The position numbers and the translations under genes were made by a program. Positions 46,950-57,762 of a DNA stretch of 64,000 bases are shown here, one piece after another; position 1 is the first letter of the stretch; every line of letters begins with the position of its first letter. Source of the stretch: Echinarachnius parma (lineage: Eukaryota; Echinodermata; Echinoidea; Clypeasteroida; Echinarachniidae); NCBI GenBank assembly GCA_037951105.1, contig JBAMJV010001846.1, positions 62,001-126,000 on the forward strand, given 5' to 3'. The notes under the pieces were generated by a model. The model was given only the letters and a program-made list of their open reading frames with translations, made no database searches and was not told the DNA's origin.

Positions 46950-47677
46950 GGGTTGTGACCATAGCATTAGGAAAACGATGTGTTAAAGTAAGAGGTAACC
47001 ATTAATCCATGGTTTAGTGAGCACACGTTACAGAAGAAATAGTCATATTTCAAAAGCGCAAAAAACTATCATCATTACAAATTATGAATAGTTGGAAATT
47101 TTTAAAAAATACACTGTTTTACAATTGCAACTAATGCATTATAAAACATGTGCCATCACAAAATCAAAATGAATGAAATATCAATAAGCCATGATCAATG
47201 TATTCCGCCACATACGGATTCACAACAATGTACAGGCACGTATAATACCTTGTGGCTTCTGAATTGGGCCATTTTGTCAATTTGTGCTCATTATACCAGA
47301 AAGTAATGAAAATCTCTGATTTTCGCACATTTAACCTAACAACTGTGCCAATATTGTGCCAAGATGACGTATTGAAACAATAATCGGTTATGAAATTATA
47401 GGCCGGGAAGTTACCGTTTGTGTTCGGTTAATAAACATATACACATTTTACGTGAGGGGTAGTTTTTTTGTGTGTACTTTATTCGATCGAAATCTGATCA
47501 TAAAACGTAAATATGCATAAACCCAACCATTTGTAATACATCGAGCTCAAAAAGAAACTTATCAATTCTTTATAGCGGCACATATGAAAGTCCAATGCAA
47601 AACAGATACTCATTATTTGGACAGAGAATAGATCCTTATTAGCAATTTCATCTAAAACAATTATGTTTGCTTTAATA
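46950..47677. other. Mirror of 28,491-29,215, no recognised element
   Basis: A single substitution near 47,400 (TATAGGCCGGG) separates it from the left arm. Confidence 0.4.
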
Positions 47678-48044
47678 CAGTGTTTCTCAACCAGCGGTGC
47701 GCGGCCCACTGGTGGGCTGCGGACCTCTTTCAGGTGGGCCGCGAAAATGGGCCGCGAAAAACCCCCAAAATGAGACGTCTCTCATTCTAATTGACCATAG
47801 CTCAAATTTTCATATTATGTTACATGTTACCACGATTTGACCTTATTTCCCACAAGCAAACACAAGTGACCCATTAAAGATATGTAAACAATTTTTTGGC
47901 ATTGCAACTGACATTATACCACACAGTTTTCTATTATCTGGTTTATTGTAATTTGTTTCCTAATATGTTTTTGTAAGATGCGCCTCGATGAAATTCGAAA
48001 GAGCTAAAGTGGGCATAGGGTTAAAAAAAGGTTGAGAAACACTG
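47678..48044. mobile_element. hAT-like MITE (right-arm copy)
   Basis: CAGTGTTTCTCAACC … GGTTGAGAAACACTG, inverse copy of 28,124-28,490. Confidence 0.75.
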
Positions 48045-48674
48045 TCAACAAAGAATAAAATAAGGTAACATCTTAAGTGGTCATTTTATTATTAAATGAC
48101 ATTTCCTTTCATATAAGACAATAGCCTCGCTTTTAAATTTTGGCGTGCAAAAGTGGATCTCTCCCTACAGACAATTATACAGTATATACATGTAAAGATG
48201 TAATTTACTGAACAGCTGACATTGCTCAGCTATGGTCGATGCAGGAGGTCAGTGGTTGACCTCCTGCTGGGTTATGTTGTGTGTGCCACATTCCAGTGGT
48301 CTGGGCGAATATAGACCACAATGTGTTGCATCACAGCTACCATCGTGCTTGCTCTGATTACAGGTTGTTCTAAAATATACCTAATAGCTAGTACTGTTTC
48401 TGTGATTTAGTTCAATACTTTAAAAATATAGTGACTTTAAAAATAAATCATATAAAAAATATTAAGATACTGCAGTTTATATACCAACGTATCATTTTTA
48501 CCATGATAATTATATCCATATTCAACTATTCTCTATAGTTAAAAAAAATGATTAGGTTTAATCTTGATATAAAACAACATAAATGCTGCACATATTATTG
48601 ATTGATCAATTAAATTAGAAATATAAACATACAACTAATAGCAAAATAACATTCATTACACTTTAGACTAGGTT
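48045..48674. other. Mirror of 27,493-28,123
   Basis: Contains the GCAGGAGGTCA hairpin at 48,241-48,267 and one copy of the 35 bp direct repeat at ~48,488-48,522. Confidence 0.6.
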
Positions 48675-49686
48675 ATTGAATAAATATAAACGAAGGTTGC
48701 GTTTGACCCCCAAAATCGTATTCAACATAGGAAGCCGAGCGTGACGTGTGTTCCGTGTGCACATCAAAAAGATGCACTACACTAAAAGACCGCTTCTGTA
48801 ATGTATGCAAATATTATTAATACAAAAATCATTGTGAGCTCATCTCGGTAATAGATTTGACTATCACAAAAAGCCCATTCGTTAGTTGTATATCAATTTT
48901 AGATTGAATTAAAAATAAATATAATATTGATTTTCCAGCTCAATTTGACACTTTCTTATCAACCGAATTTATTAAAAGTCATTGAAAATCACGCATTGGC
49001 GCGTGATCGTTTGTATCGTTTTTTCAAATTCCAGAAAGATGCGCACGAATTCTTGCATGTTTCTCAAGTATACGCCTTTGTGAATCGACACAAGAGTTAT
49101 TTAATGGGCACTCAAATTCGTGAATGTGCACAAGTGCCAGCAGCAACTACATACAATTTTGAATTACCATAATCATGATAGATGAAAATGTGATTTTGAA
49201 CAATATAAACGATATATTGAAGAACTTGAATGCTGCTTCGACACGGTGATCGCAAATCGCGTGAATTCGTTTACTCCTATTGTCAATTTGGTTGGCACAA
49301 TCTCAAAATTGAGCCGGAAAACCAAAGTATCATTTTTACCATGATAATTATATCCATATTCCAATTCGTTCAAATTTAGTTCATTCGTCATTCAGTGGAC
49401 AGTTGATCGGCTGGGTATACGTAGAGCTTCTTGTTCGGCACCAGTAGGGGTTGATTTCGCAGCACCATCCCGGCAAGTTTTGGCCGCGCTGCCCGGGCTA
49501 GATTTGGCTGCAGAAGGAGATGATAAATCCTGAGACTGGGCTCAAGTCTTCACCTTGGACGCAAATATATTGTCAGTGATTGTATCCGGTAGTGGATTTA
49601 GCAGTCAGCAATCTACACGCTCCGTTCGCCATGACAAGGTGTGGAACTTCGCTGATGCCTGGAAGATACGAAAGAAGAAACGATGA
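48675..49686 (+). pseudogene. Decayed gene of unknown family (right-arm copy)
   Basis: This gives the clearest view of the reading blocks: 48,690-48,782 (…RKPSVTCVPCAHQKD…), 48,773-48,817 in another frame (…KDRFCNVCKYY), 48,927-49,169 after TTTTCCAG, 49,186-49,341 (…EELECCFDTVIANRVNSF…) and 49,348-49,683 in the same frame as the previous block, with TGA TAA before it and one internal TGA at 49,477. One substitution (Ala to Val near 49,134) distinguishes it from the left copy. The two Cys pairs suggest a small zinc-binding segment. Family not recognised; an old coding sequence caught in the duplicated segment is the inference. Confidence 0.35.
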
Positions 49687-51088
49687 GAGTCGTCCTCCAT
49701 GCAATTAGAGTTAATTCTGCATAAAAAATGATAATAGGTAAAATAAATTTGCATTCTCAGCCGCAAAACATTACGGGGTGTCTCAAAATATAACGCCACT
49801 ACATTTTGTAATGAAACAATATCCAGATTATTCCTTATAAAGTTTCGTAAGTAATCGTGTACCATCATTTGAACCATAAACATATATCAATTATATGCAA
49901 AGCAAGCAGAAAATATACATTTCAAACCAACATTGTAAAATGATCGATCATTCCTTCTGTCAAAAGAGAATCTATCAACACAAATAGCAAGTATGTCGAA
50001 CAATTTTCATGAATAAATGATCTAGATTAACACTAATTAGTCATGGGAGATGTGATTCGAACAATCTATAACAAGAACGGAAATGTTAACAATAACAATG
50101 TCAATTCTAAACGAAACAAAAATAAAGGAATAATGCAGTACCAACAGACAGTATAGTCAAATGAAAATTCGATTAACGAGTAAGAAAGTTAACGAATACA
50201 TGCAAAACCGATATATAAATTCAAAAAAACTTACATGTACGTGTGAATGACATGTCGAACGACAGCTCAGCTCAAACATGGGCATGGTTGTATAAAGTAA
50301 CAACGCAGCAAAATTCGAAAGATGTTAGTTTAAGTAGTAACGTGTTGATTAGTAAGAACGATCATAAAACATAGGAATTTGTGTCGTTTGGCTTGCATCA
50401 GTAATGTACCTAGTTGTGCTTATTGAGACTAATACAGCCACAACCATGTCCGGTAATGAATATTTGCGCTGCTCATGAAATATAACGATGACCTCTTCCA
50501 TGACTCAGAATATGCATTACCAGACAACAATGACACCACTGTTGTGTCCAGTGGGCCTTTACTGTTACACAAATGAACATATCATGGCCCCAATGGTAAA
50601 TCAACGGTATCAAAAACGGAATCAAAGACGAAATTAATATAAACACAACTGAAAATTATAAGACTGAATATATGAATTGACCCTCAATTTCACAAAAAAT
50701 AGCAAATAAGAAATTAGTTTATAGAAAAAAATACGGTAGTCCATAAAACAGGAATATAATAATATCTCTGCTAGTAACTACCATGACAGTACTGGTTTCA
50801 TCGAATCAAATTCGAGAATTTCCTGGTAGTTACTATTGATATGAAAGTAACTCACATAGAATGTTTCATGAAACGGGGTAAGGGTTATTTAAATGTAAAG
50901 CAAATTAAAACAAAAGATGTTTGTTTATGTCACCTGTTAAAAATAAAGTTCCGTGAATCATGCAACAACGTAAACAAATAAAAACGTACCAAGACAAAAC
51001 GAAAAAAATAAACAAACAAATGAAAAACATGCAAGGCAATGATGCGGTCCGAACGTCTGCGTCAGCAAAATGAGTCTGGTATGTAGGC
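49687..51088. other. Mirror of 25,082-26,480
   Basis: No recognised element. 50,840-51,055 also matches 23,811-24,000 in direct orientation at lower similarity. Confidence 0.4.
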
Positions 51089-51110
51089 GGGGGGGGGGGG
51101 GGGGGGGGGG

Positions 51111-51580
51111 GCGTATACGGGAGCGCTTCGAGAAGCGCTTTTCATTATGACTAGTCATTTTGTTTTCGCCCGCTAGACTTAAGCGTAATTAGCATTTTTT
51201 CATTATTATTTGTTTTTTAATTAGCCAGAATACGTTCATTGTTTTGTTGTGAAAATTCTTACCGATGTTGCTTCCTTATACGGAACTAATTTCGCTCATT
51301 TTTAAATGCGTACCTCGAACGGGGAAACGCGTATATACACGCCTTTTTCCCGTTATACGCGTTTTTTCCCGTTAAAAATTGGGAGCGCATATAGTTAGGC
51401 GCATTACATAAAACGACTTACTTTTAATTACGATCATTGTTATATTGTTAAATGTTTTTGTTCATGTTGCTTCTTACGGAATTAATGTCGATCATTTTTA
51501 AATGCGTACCTCGAATGGGATAAAACGCGTATACGGGAGCGCTTCGAGAAGCGCTTTTCATTATGACTAGTCATTTTTTT
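51111..51580. repeat. Full-length satellite unit(s), ~416 bp, inner flank of array
   Basis: From TTCGCCCGCT at 51,165 to the next at 51,581. The unit has two related halves: one with the near-palindrome AGCGCTTCGAGAAGCGCT, one with GGGAGCGCATATAGTTAGGCGC in its place. Both carry AATGCGTACCTCGAACGGG-type blocks. Confidence 0.85.
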
Positions 51581-53131
51581 TTCGCCCGCTAGACTTAAGC
51601 GTAATTAGCATTTTTTCATTATTAGTTGTTCTTTAATTAGCCAGAATACGTTCATTGTTTTGTTGTGAAAATTCTTACCGATGTTGCTTCCTTATACGGA
51701 ACTAATTTCGCTCATTTTTAAATGCGTACCTCGAACGGGGAAACGCGTATATACACGCCTTTTTCCCGTTATACGCGTTTTTTCCCGTTAAAAATTGGGA
51801 GCGCATAAAGTTAGGCGCATTACATAACAACGACTTACTTTTAATTACGATCATTGTTATATTGTTAAATGTTTTTGTTCATGTTGCTTTTTCGCCCGCT
51901 AGACTTAAGCGTAATTAGCATTTTTTCATTATTAGTTGTTCTTTAATTAGCCAGAATACGTTCATTGTTTTGTTGTGAAAATTCTTACCGATGTTGCTTC
52001 CTTATACGGAACTAATTTCGCTCATTTTTAAATGCGTACCTCGAACGGGGAAACGCGTATATACACGCCTTTTTCCCGTTATACGCGTTTTTTTCCCGTT
52101 AAAAATTGGGAGCGCATATAGTTAGGCGCATTACATACCAACGACTTACTTTTAATTACGATCATTGTTATATTGTTAAATGTTTTTGTTCATGTTGCTT
52201 TTTCGCCCGCTAGACTTAAGCGTAATTAGCATTTTTTCATTATTAGTTGTTCTTTAATTAGCCAGAATACGTTCATTGTTTTGTTGTGAAAATTCTTACC
52301 GATGTTGCTTCCTTATACGGAACTAATTTCGCTCATTTTTAAATGCGTACCTCGAACGGGGAAACGCGTATATACACGCCTTTTTCCCGTTATACGCGTT
52401 TTTTCCCGTTAAAAATTGGGAGCGCATATAGTTAGGCGCATTACATAACAACGACTTACTTTTAATTACGATCATTGTTATATTGTTAAATGTTTTTGTT
52501 CATGTTGCTTTTTCGCCCGCTAGACTTAAGCGTAATTAGCATTTTTTCATTATTAGTTGTTCTTTAATTAGCCAGAATACGTTCATTGTTTTGTTGTGAA
52601 AATTCTTACCGATGTTGCTTCCTTATACGGAACTAATTTCGCTCATTTTTAAATGCGTACCTCGAACGGGGAAACGCGTATATACACGCCTTTTTCCCGT
52701 TATACGCGTTTTTTCCCGTTAAAAATTGGGAGCGCATATAGTTAGGCGCATTACATAACAACGACTTACTTTTAATTACGATCATTGTTATATTGTTAAA
52801 TGTTTTTGTTCATGTTGCTTTTTCGCCCGCTAGACTTAAGCGTAATTAGCATTTTTTCATTATTAGTTGTTCTTTAATTAGCCAGAATACGTTCATTGTT
52901 TTGTTGTGAAAATTCTTACCGATGTTGCTTCCTTATACGGAACTAATTTCGCTCATTTTTAAATGCGTACCTCGAACGGGGAAACGCGTATATACACGCC
53001 TTTTTCCCGTTATACGCGTTTTTTCCCGTTAAAAATTGGGAGCGCATATAGTTAGGCGCATTACATAACAACGACTTACTTTTAATTACGATCATTGTTA
53101 TATTGTTAAATGTTTTTGTTCATGTTGCTTT
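51581..53131. repeat. Homogenised tandem array, five 310 bp units
   Basis: TTCGCCCGCTAGACTTAAGCG starts at 51,581, 51,891, 52,202, 52,512, 52,822 and 53,132 (periods 310, 311, 310, 310, 310). Units are almost identical. Compared with the 416 bp unit they lack a ~106 bp block (ACGGAATTAATGTCG through the AGCGCTTC hairpin), joined at GTTGCTT|TTTCGCCC. Confidence 0.95.
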
Positions 53132-54945
53132 TTCGCCCGCTAGACTTAAGCGTAATTAGCATTTTTTCATTATTAGTTGTTCTTTAATTAGCCAGAATAC
53201 GTTCATTGTTTTGTTGTGAAAATTCTTACCGATGTTGCTTCCTTATACGGAACTAATTTCGCTCATTTTTAAATGCGTACCTCGAACGGGGAAACGCGTA
53301 TATACACGCCTTTTTCCCGTTATACGCATTTTTTCCCGTTAAAAATTGGGAGCGCATATAGTTAGGCGCATTACATAACAACGACTTACTTTTAATTACG
53401 ATCATTGTTATATTGTTAAATGTTTTTGTTCATGTTGCTTCTTACGGAATTAATGTCGATCATTTTTAAATGCGTACCTCGAATGGGATAAAACGCGTAT
53501 ACGGGAGCGCTTCGAGAAGCGCTTTTCATTATGATTATTCTTTTTTTTTTCGCCCGCTAGACTTAAGCATAATTAGCATTTTTCATTATTAGTTGTTCTT
53601 TAATTAGCCAGAATACGTTCATTGTTTTGTTGTGAAAATTCTTACCGATGTTGCTTCCTTATACGAAACTAATTTCGATCATTTTTAAATGCGTACCTCG
53701 AACGGGGAAACGCGTATATACACGCCTTTTTCCCGTTATACGCGTTATTTCCCGTTAAAAATTGGGAGCGCATATGGTTAGGCGCATTTCATTGTAACGA
53801 CTTACAGTACTTGTAATTACGTTATTTTTTTGTTTATGTTTTTATTAATTTCGCTTCCTGACGGAATTAATGTCGATCATTTTAAATGCGTACCTCCCAA
53901 CGGGATAAAACGCGTATAACAATTAATAATAAAAAAGTATGTTAATTACGCAAAGTCTAGCGAAAACAAATGACTCGTCATAATGAAAAGCGCTTCTCGA
54001 AGCGCTCCCGTACGTATACGCGTTTTATCCCGTTCGAGGTAGCATTTAAAAATGATCGACATAAATTCAGTCAGGAAGCGAAATTAATAAAAACATTCAA
54101 CAATAAAACAATTAACGCAATCACAAGTAAGTCGTTACAATGAAATGCGCCTATCTATATGCGCTCCCGTTTTTGTTAATCATGTTTAAATACGTACCTC
54201 TAACGGGAAAAAACGCGTATAACGGGAAATACGCGCATCCTGTATATGCGCGTTTTTCCCGTTCGAGGTACGCATTTAAGAATGATCGATATCAATTCCG
54301 TCAGGAAGCGAAATGAATAAAAAAAACATTTAACAATAAAAAAATGAACGGAATTACAAGTAAGTCGTTACGATGAAATGCGCCTGTCTATATGCGCTTC
54401 CGTTTTTTTTTTTATCATGTTTAAATGCGTACCTCTAACGGGAAAAAACGCGTATAACGGGATAAAGGCATATATATACGCGTTTCCACGTTCGAGGTAC
54501 GCATTCAAAAATGATGGAAATTAGTTCCGTATAAGGGAGCAACATCGGTAAGAATTTCACAAGCAAACAATGATCGTAATTACGCTTTTTTAATAAGTCT
54601 AGCGGGCGGAAAAAGAAATAAAGTAGTCATAATAAAAAGCGCTTATCAAAGCGCTCCCGTATAGCGGGCGGAAAAGAAATAAAGTAGTCATAATAAGCGC
54701 TTATCAAAGCGCTCCCGTATATACGCGTTTTCCTGTTCGAGGTAGGAATTTAAAAATAGTCGGCGTTAATTCCGTAAGGAAGCAAAATATATAAAAACAT
54801 TTAACAATAAAACAACGATGGTACTATTTTTTTAATAAGCAAAATATATAAAAACATTTAACAATAAAACAACGATCGTTTAGCGGGCGAAAAACAAATA
54901 AGTCGTCAGAAAGAAAAGCGCCTTTCTATGCGATCCCGTTTTTTT
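53132..54945. repeat. Full-length and rearranged satellite modules, outer flank
   Basis: A 407 bp full unit (53,132-53,538) is followed by modules that change orientation near 53,900 (GCGGGCGAAAA direction afterwards). Local duplications occur, such as AGCGGGCGGAAAAGAAATAAAG twice at 54,600-54,690 and AAAATATATAAAAACATTTAACAA twice at 54,785-54,870. Confidence 0.8.
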
Positions 54946-55420
54946 TAAAATCTTAGTTTTGAAAGTAAGCGAAATCGGTAAGATTATTTCACAATAAAAC
55001 ATTGATCGCAGGTATTAAGCATATTTGATTTGTCTAGAAGACGAAAAACAAATCGGAATGAGTTCCGTTATGAAGTAAAGTCGGTAAGAAAATCATACAA
55101 TAAACACAAGTATCGTAGTTACGTTTATCTGAAAAGTCTAGTAGACGAAAATAAATAGAAATTAGTTCCATTTTCAAGTGAAAACCGGAAGAAAACTTGT
55201 CTATCAAACAATCATTGTGATTTCGCTGATTTGATCAGTTCTAGCGGACGAAAAATGAATTGAAACTACTGCTCCGTAATCAAGTGAAATGGGCAGGAAA
55301 ATTTGTTGGTAATACTATTATCGTAATTGTGCTAGTTCTATCAATTCTAGCGGACGAAAAAATAATACAAAAATAAGTTATGTAATGAAGTGAAATCGAT
55401 AAGAACATTTTTTTGTTTAA
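54946..55420. repeat. Degenerate ~105 bp satellite repeats at array edge
   Basis: TCTAG-AGACGAAAA/TCTAGCGGACGAAAA occurs at about 55,032, 55,135, 55,240 and 55,345, each followed by TTCCGT-like and GTGAAAT-GG-A-GAAAA blocks. Only one half of the module is represented and the sequence is much more diverged than the core. Confidence 0.7.
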
Positions 55421-55670
55421 GACGCAACATCTTTTTTTAATTACCACTTCATATTCGCTCATTTCCAGCTTTTGGAACGCATCATACCATTGGCGCATGC
55501 ACACGCAGTGCACTGCAGAGGCGCCTTAAAAATAGGTCGCCGTAGATGGCGCTATGAAATAAAATGCGCCTTGCAATGCGCTCCCGCAAGACGCGTATAT
55601 ACGCGTTATTTTCCCCGTGCGTTATACGCGTTTTTACGCGTATGGAAAGAATAACGCGATCATGACTGTA
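55421..55670. other. Array border with ACGCGT-rich tail
   Basis: CGCGTATATACGCG and ACGCGTTTTTACGCG motifs at 55,590-55,640 end abruptly at ordinary AT-rich host DNA. Confidence 0.5.
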
Positions 55671-56022
55671 TGTACATGTACACGTATAAATGGGTCATCT
55701 TATATTGCACTTAATCTTCATTTGCAAACAGTGACTGTAGATCAACGTTTTATTTATTTGCCTTTGGCTGGTAGAAGAGTTTGTTTACTGTATTGAATGA
55801 TCTTTTGTGAATATTTACATTAATGCATTACACATGGACATACTTTTGCTTTATCTTAAATATTTGTTTAGCAATTTGTATTTCTATGGCATGTAAGCAA
55901 GTGTAGCCATTTGGTGATACACACTTCCTCCCATAAACATATTTGTAACTTCTTGATTTAATCAATTTTACAACATAATTTGTAATTTGTAAAAACTTAT
56001 TTCAACGGATAGTTTCCTAGTC
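55671..56022 (-). other. Probable 3' UTR of the minus-strand terminal exon
   Basis: Follows the stop codon at 56,023. On the minus strand two overlapping AATAAA signals lie at 55,749-55,758 (AAATAAATAAAA), a suitable cleavage signal ~265 nt after the stop. Confidence 0.45.
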
Positions 56023-56265
56023 TTATTCTATAAATGAGAGATGAATGATCATGAATTGCTTCTTAAAGTTTGGGCATTTTGAACATAAATGTTTGAGGCT
56101 TAACCACTTTTGCCAATGCCAGCCATTGCAGACAATTTGATTCTGGTATACAACATGAATTGTCCAGTGATCCCTGCCGACCAGATTATGTTTGAGCTTG
56201 TAAGCACTATATCTTTGCCATGGATCTTCATTAAACCCAAATCTCCCCTTTGAGTTTGGATATGT
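56023..56265 (-). CDS. Putative 3'-terminal coding exon, protein unknown
   Basis: On the minus strand the frame opens exactly after a splice acceptor (ATAATATATTTGCAG|ACATAT). It encodes 80 residues rich in aromatic and Cys/His residues (for example GRFGFNEDPWQRYSAY, GRDHWTIHVVYQ, NGWHWQKW, LCSKCPNF) and stops at TAA 56,023-56,025. Composition is unlike AT-rich noise, the exon start is on a codon boundary, and tandem AATAAA signals follow at a normal 3' UTR distance. No ATG precedes it within the exon, so upstream exons should lie at higher coordinates; I could not identify them, and they may lie beyond 64,000. I do not recognise the family. Could also be a recently dead exon. Confidence 0.5.
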   Translation of the reverse strand, partial: TYPNSKGRFGFNEDPWQRYSAYKLKHNLVGRDHWTIHVVYQNQIVCNGWHWQKWLSLKHLCSKCPNFKKQFMIIHLSFIE

Positions 56266-56465
56266 CTGCAAATATATTATAATTATTTTATAAATAATTT
56301 CTTTATGTGTATGCTGAATTGAGAAAAAGCTATGATGTAATTGAAAATGAAAAAGTTCACGAGATATACATGTATAGAAGGGAATGTACTTTTCAACTTG
56401 ACAGGAGGGGGAAATTCCTCTAGAGCCATATCAAATTTTATCTTCCCAATTGTCTGTCATTTTTC

Positions 56466-56854
56466 TTAAAGGGATCTAGTAGCTTTGTTGACATACGTGC
56501 AAAAAGTGATGAAGGGTTGATGCAAGGTATATTGTTGTTATCTCATATGTCCACAGGGTATTGTGTGAAAATTTCAAGTCAAATGGACATTGCATGGCCA
56601 AGTAATGAGCGAAAATGCAAAGTGATATACACTAACTCACTGCACTCACTTTGTACACGGTAAGAAAAACTCCGGGAGAGTTTTTCTTATCTGAATACTT
56701 CAATCGTACATATCTTTGTAACGAAAGGGAAATTTGAAAAACCAAAACCGGTCCCATGATTTTATTGTTAATACGAATACAACAAGGTATGATGGAACCG
56801 CTAGAATTAAAATTTTATTTTGAGGATTTGGACAATGTTACTAAGTCCCTTTAA
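56466..56854 (-). mobile_element. TTAA-flanked MITE, right copy (inverted)
   Basis: TTAAAGGGATCTAGTAGCTTTGTTG … AATGTTACTAAGTCCCTTTAA, inverse of 23,262-23,659. The TTAA duplication is intact on both sides. Confidence 0.75.
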
Positions 56855-57286
56855 TAGTAGCGAGAAGAGAGAAGCACACATTATATATACATCAATTTCC
56901 CTCAAGAATTGACATTTGAAGGAGAATATATTGTCTCTAATGAAAATATGAAATTGTCTTGCTGTCTGAATTAATTAGATGAAATTTCCATTGTTTGGTG
57001 CTTCTGTATTTAATTTACCTGTATTTTATCAATGGACATATTATTCATGTACTGCTTTTGAATTACAGTTTTCCCAATCATGCCTGTTGATAGGAATGTC
57101 AAAGTTAACCTGTTCCCTACTACATTCTTCCACCCCCATAGAGGTAATACAAAAACCATCAGGTTCCTGAAGGCAAAGGATTAATGGATGCTTAAATAGG
57201 AAGAAAATTGCAACTGATAAAATTGTATTTTATTTCATAAAATCTATAATGTGTCTTAGGAGGACTTTGTGAATAAGGTTCAATGA
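56855..57286. other. AT-rich non-coding DNA
   Basis: A short plus-strand frame at 56,979-57,170 has no exon signals. Nothing else seen. Confidence 0.3.
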
Positions 57287-57762
57287 TAACACTGGCCTTG
57301 CTGCCGTTGGCTGTGGGCCATTAACAAATTTTCATTGAGCCAGCAAAAATATATGAAAGTCATTATTCGGTTGCCCGATCAGGCAACTACGTATCCGACA
57401 ATTACAGATTAAGGAAATCTTATATTATTTCACGTCAAGCATCATCCGTATTAAAACCATTTTTTATCACTTGAGGCAGAGTGAGATGTACTTGGATCCC
57501 AGATTACCTGGGGCAAGAACCAATTGATGTTGGGTAATTAAACAATTTAAAATGGTCTAGTTTGGATGCCTGATCACCCGAGTACAAGAAGAAAAAAAAC
57601 TTGTATATCTCATTCTCAATTATAAGCAAGCAGGATATTATATTTTGCATTATTTTGGAGTAAGTAAACAATTTGTTTGGCCGAGTAAAGTGTGCAAATT
57701 CATGATTTAACTTGCTCAGACAGGCCAGTAAGAGACAAAATTTAGTGTGGAGGCTCGTTGTA
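57287..57762. mobile_element. GGGCTC-family interspersed element, copy 4 (eroded)
   Basis: Shares GGTTGCCCGATCAGGCAACTA, AAATTTAGTGTGGAGGCTCG and related blocks with the copy at 63,351-63,740. Confidence 0.4.

Larger units (their letters stand above)
42679..51662. repeat. Right arm of the giant palindrome (9.0 kb)
   Basis: Inverse complement of 24,504-34,190. It contains one 702 bp composite unit where the left arm has two. The inner end is inside pol at TTGACTGGAG; beyond it pol continues, while the left arm does not. The outer end merges into the satellite array. Confidence 0.9.

Noticed and set aside
24504-51662. The whole palindrome as one giant transposon with 9 kb terminal inverted repeats
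   Set aside because: The inner breakpoint is inside pol, no target-site duplication is visible at the outer ends, and no transposase is present.
51581-53131. CRISPR-like array
   Set aside because: Units are 310 bp, contiguous and fully repeated with no unique spacers; this is satellite DNA in a eukaryotic setting.
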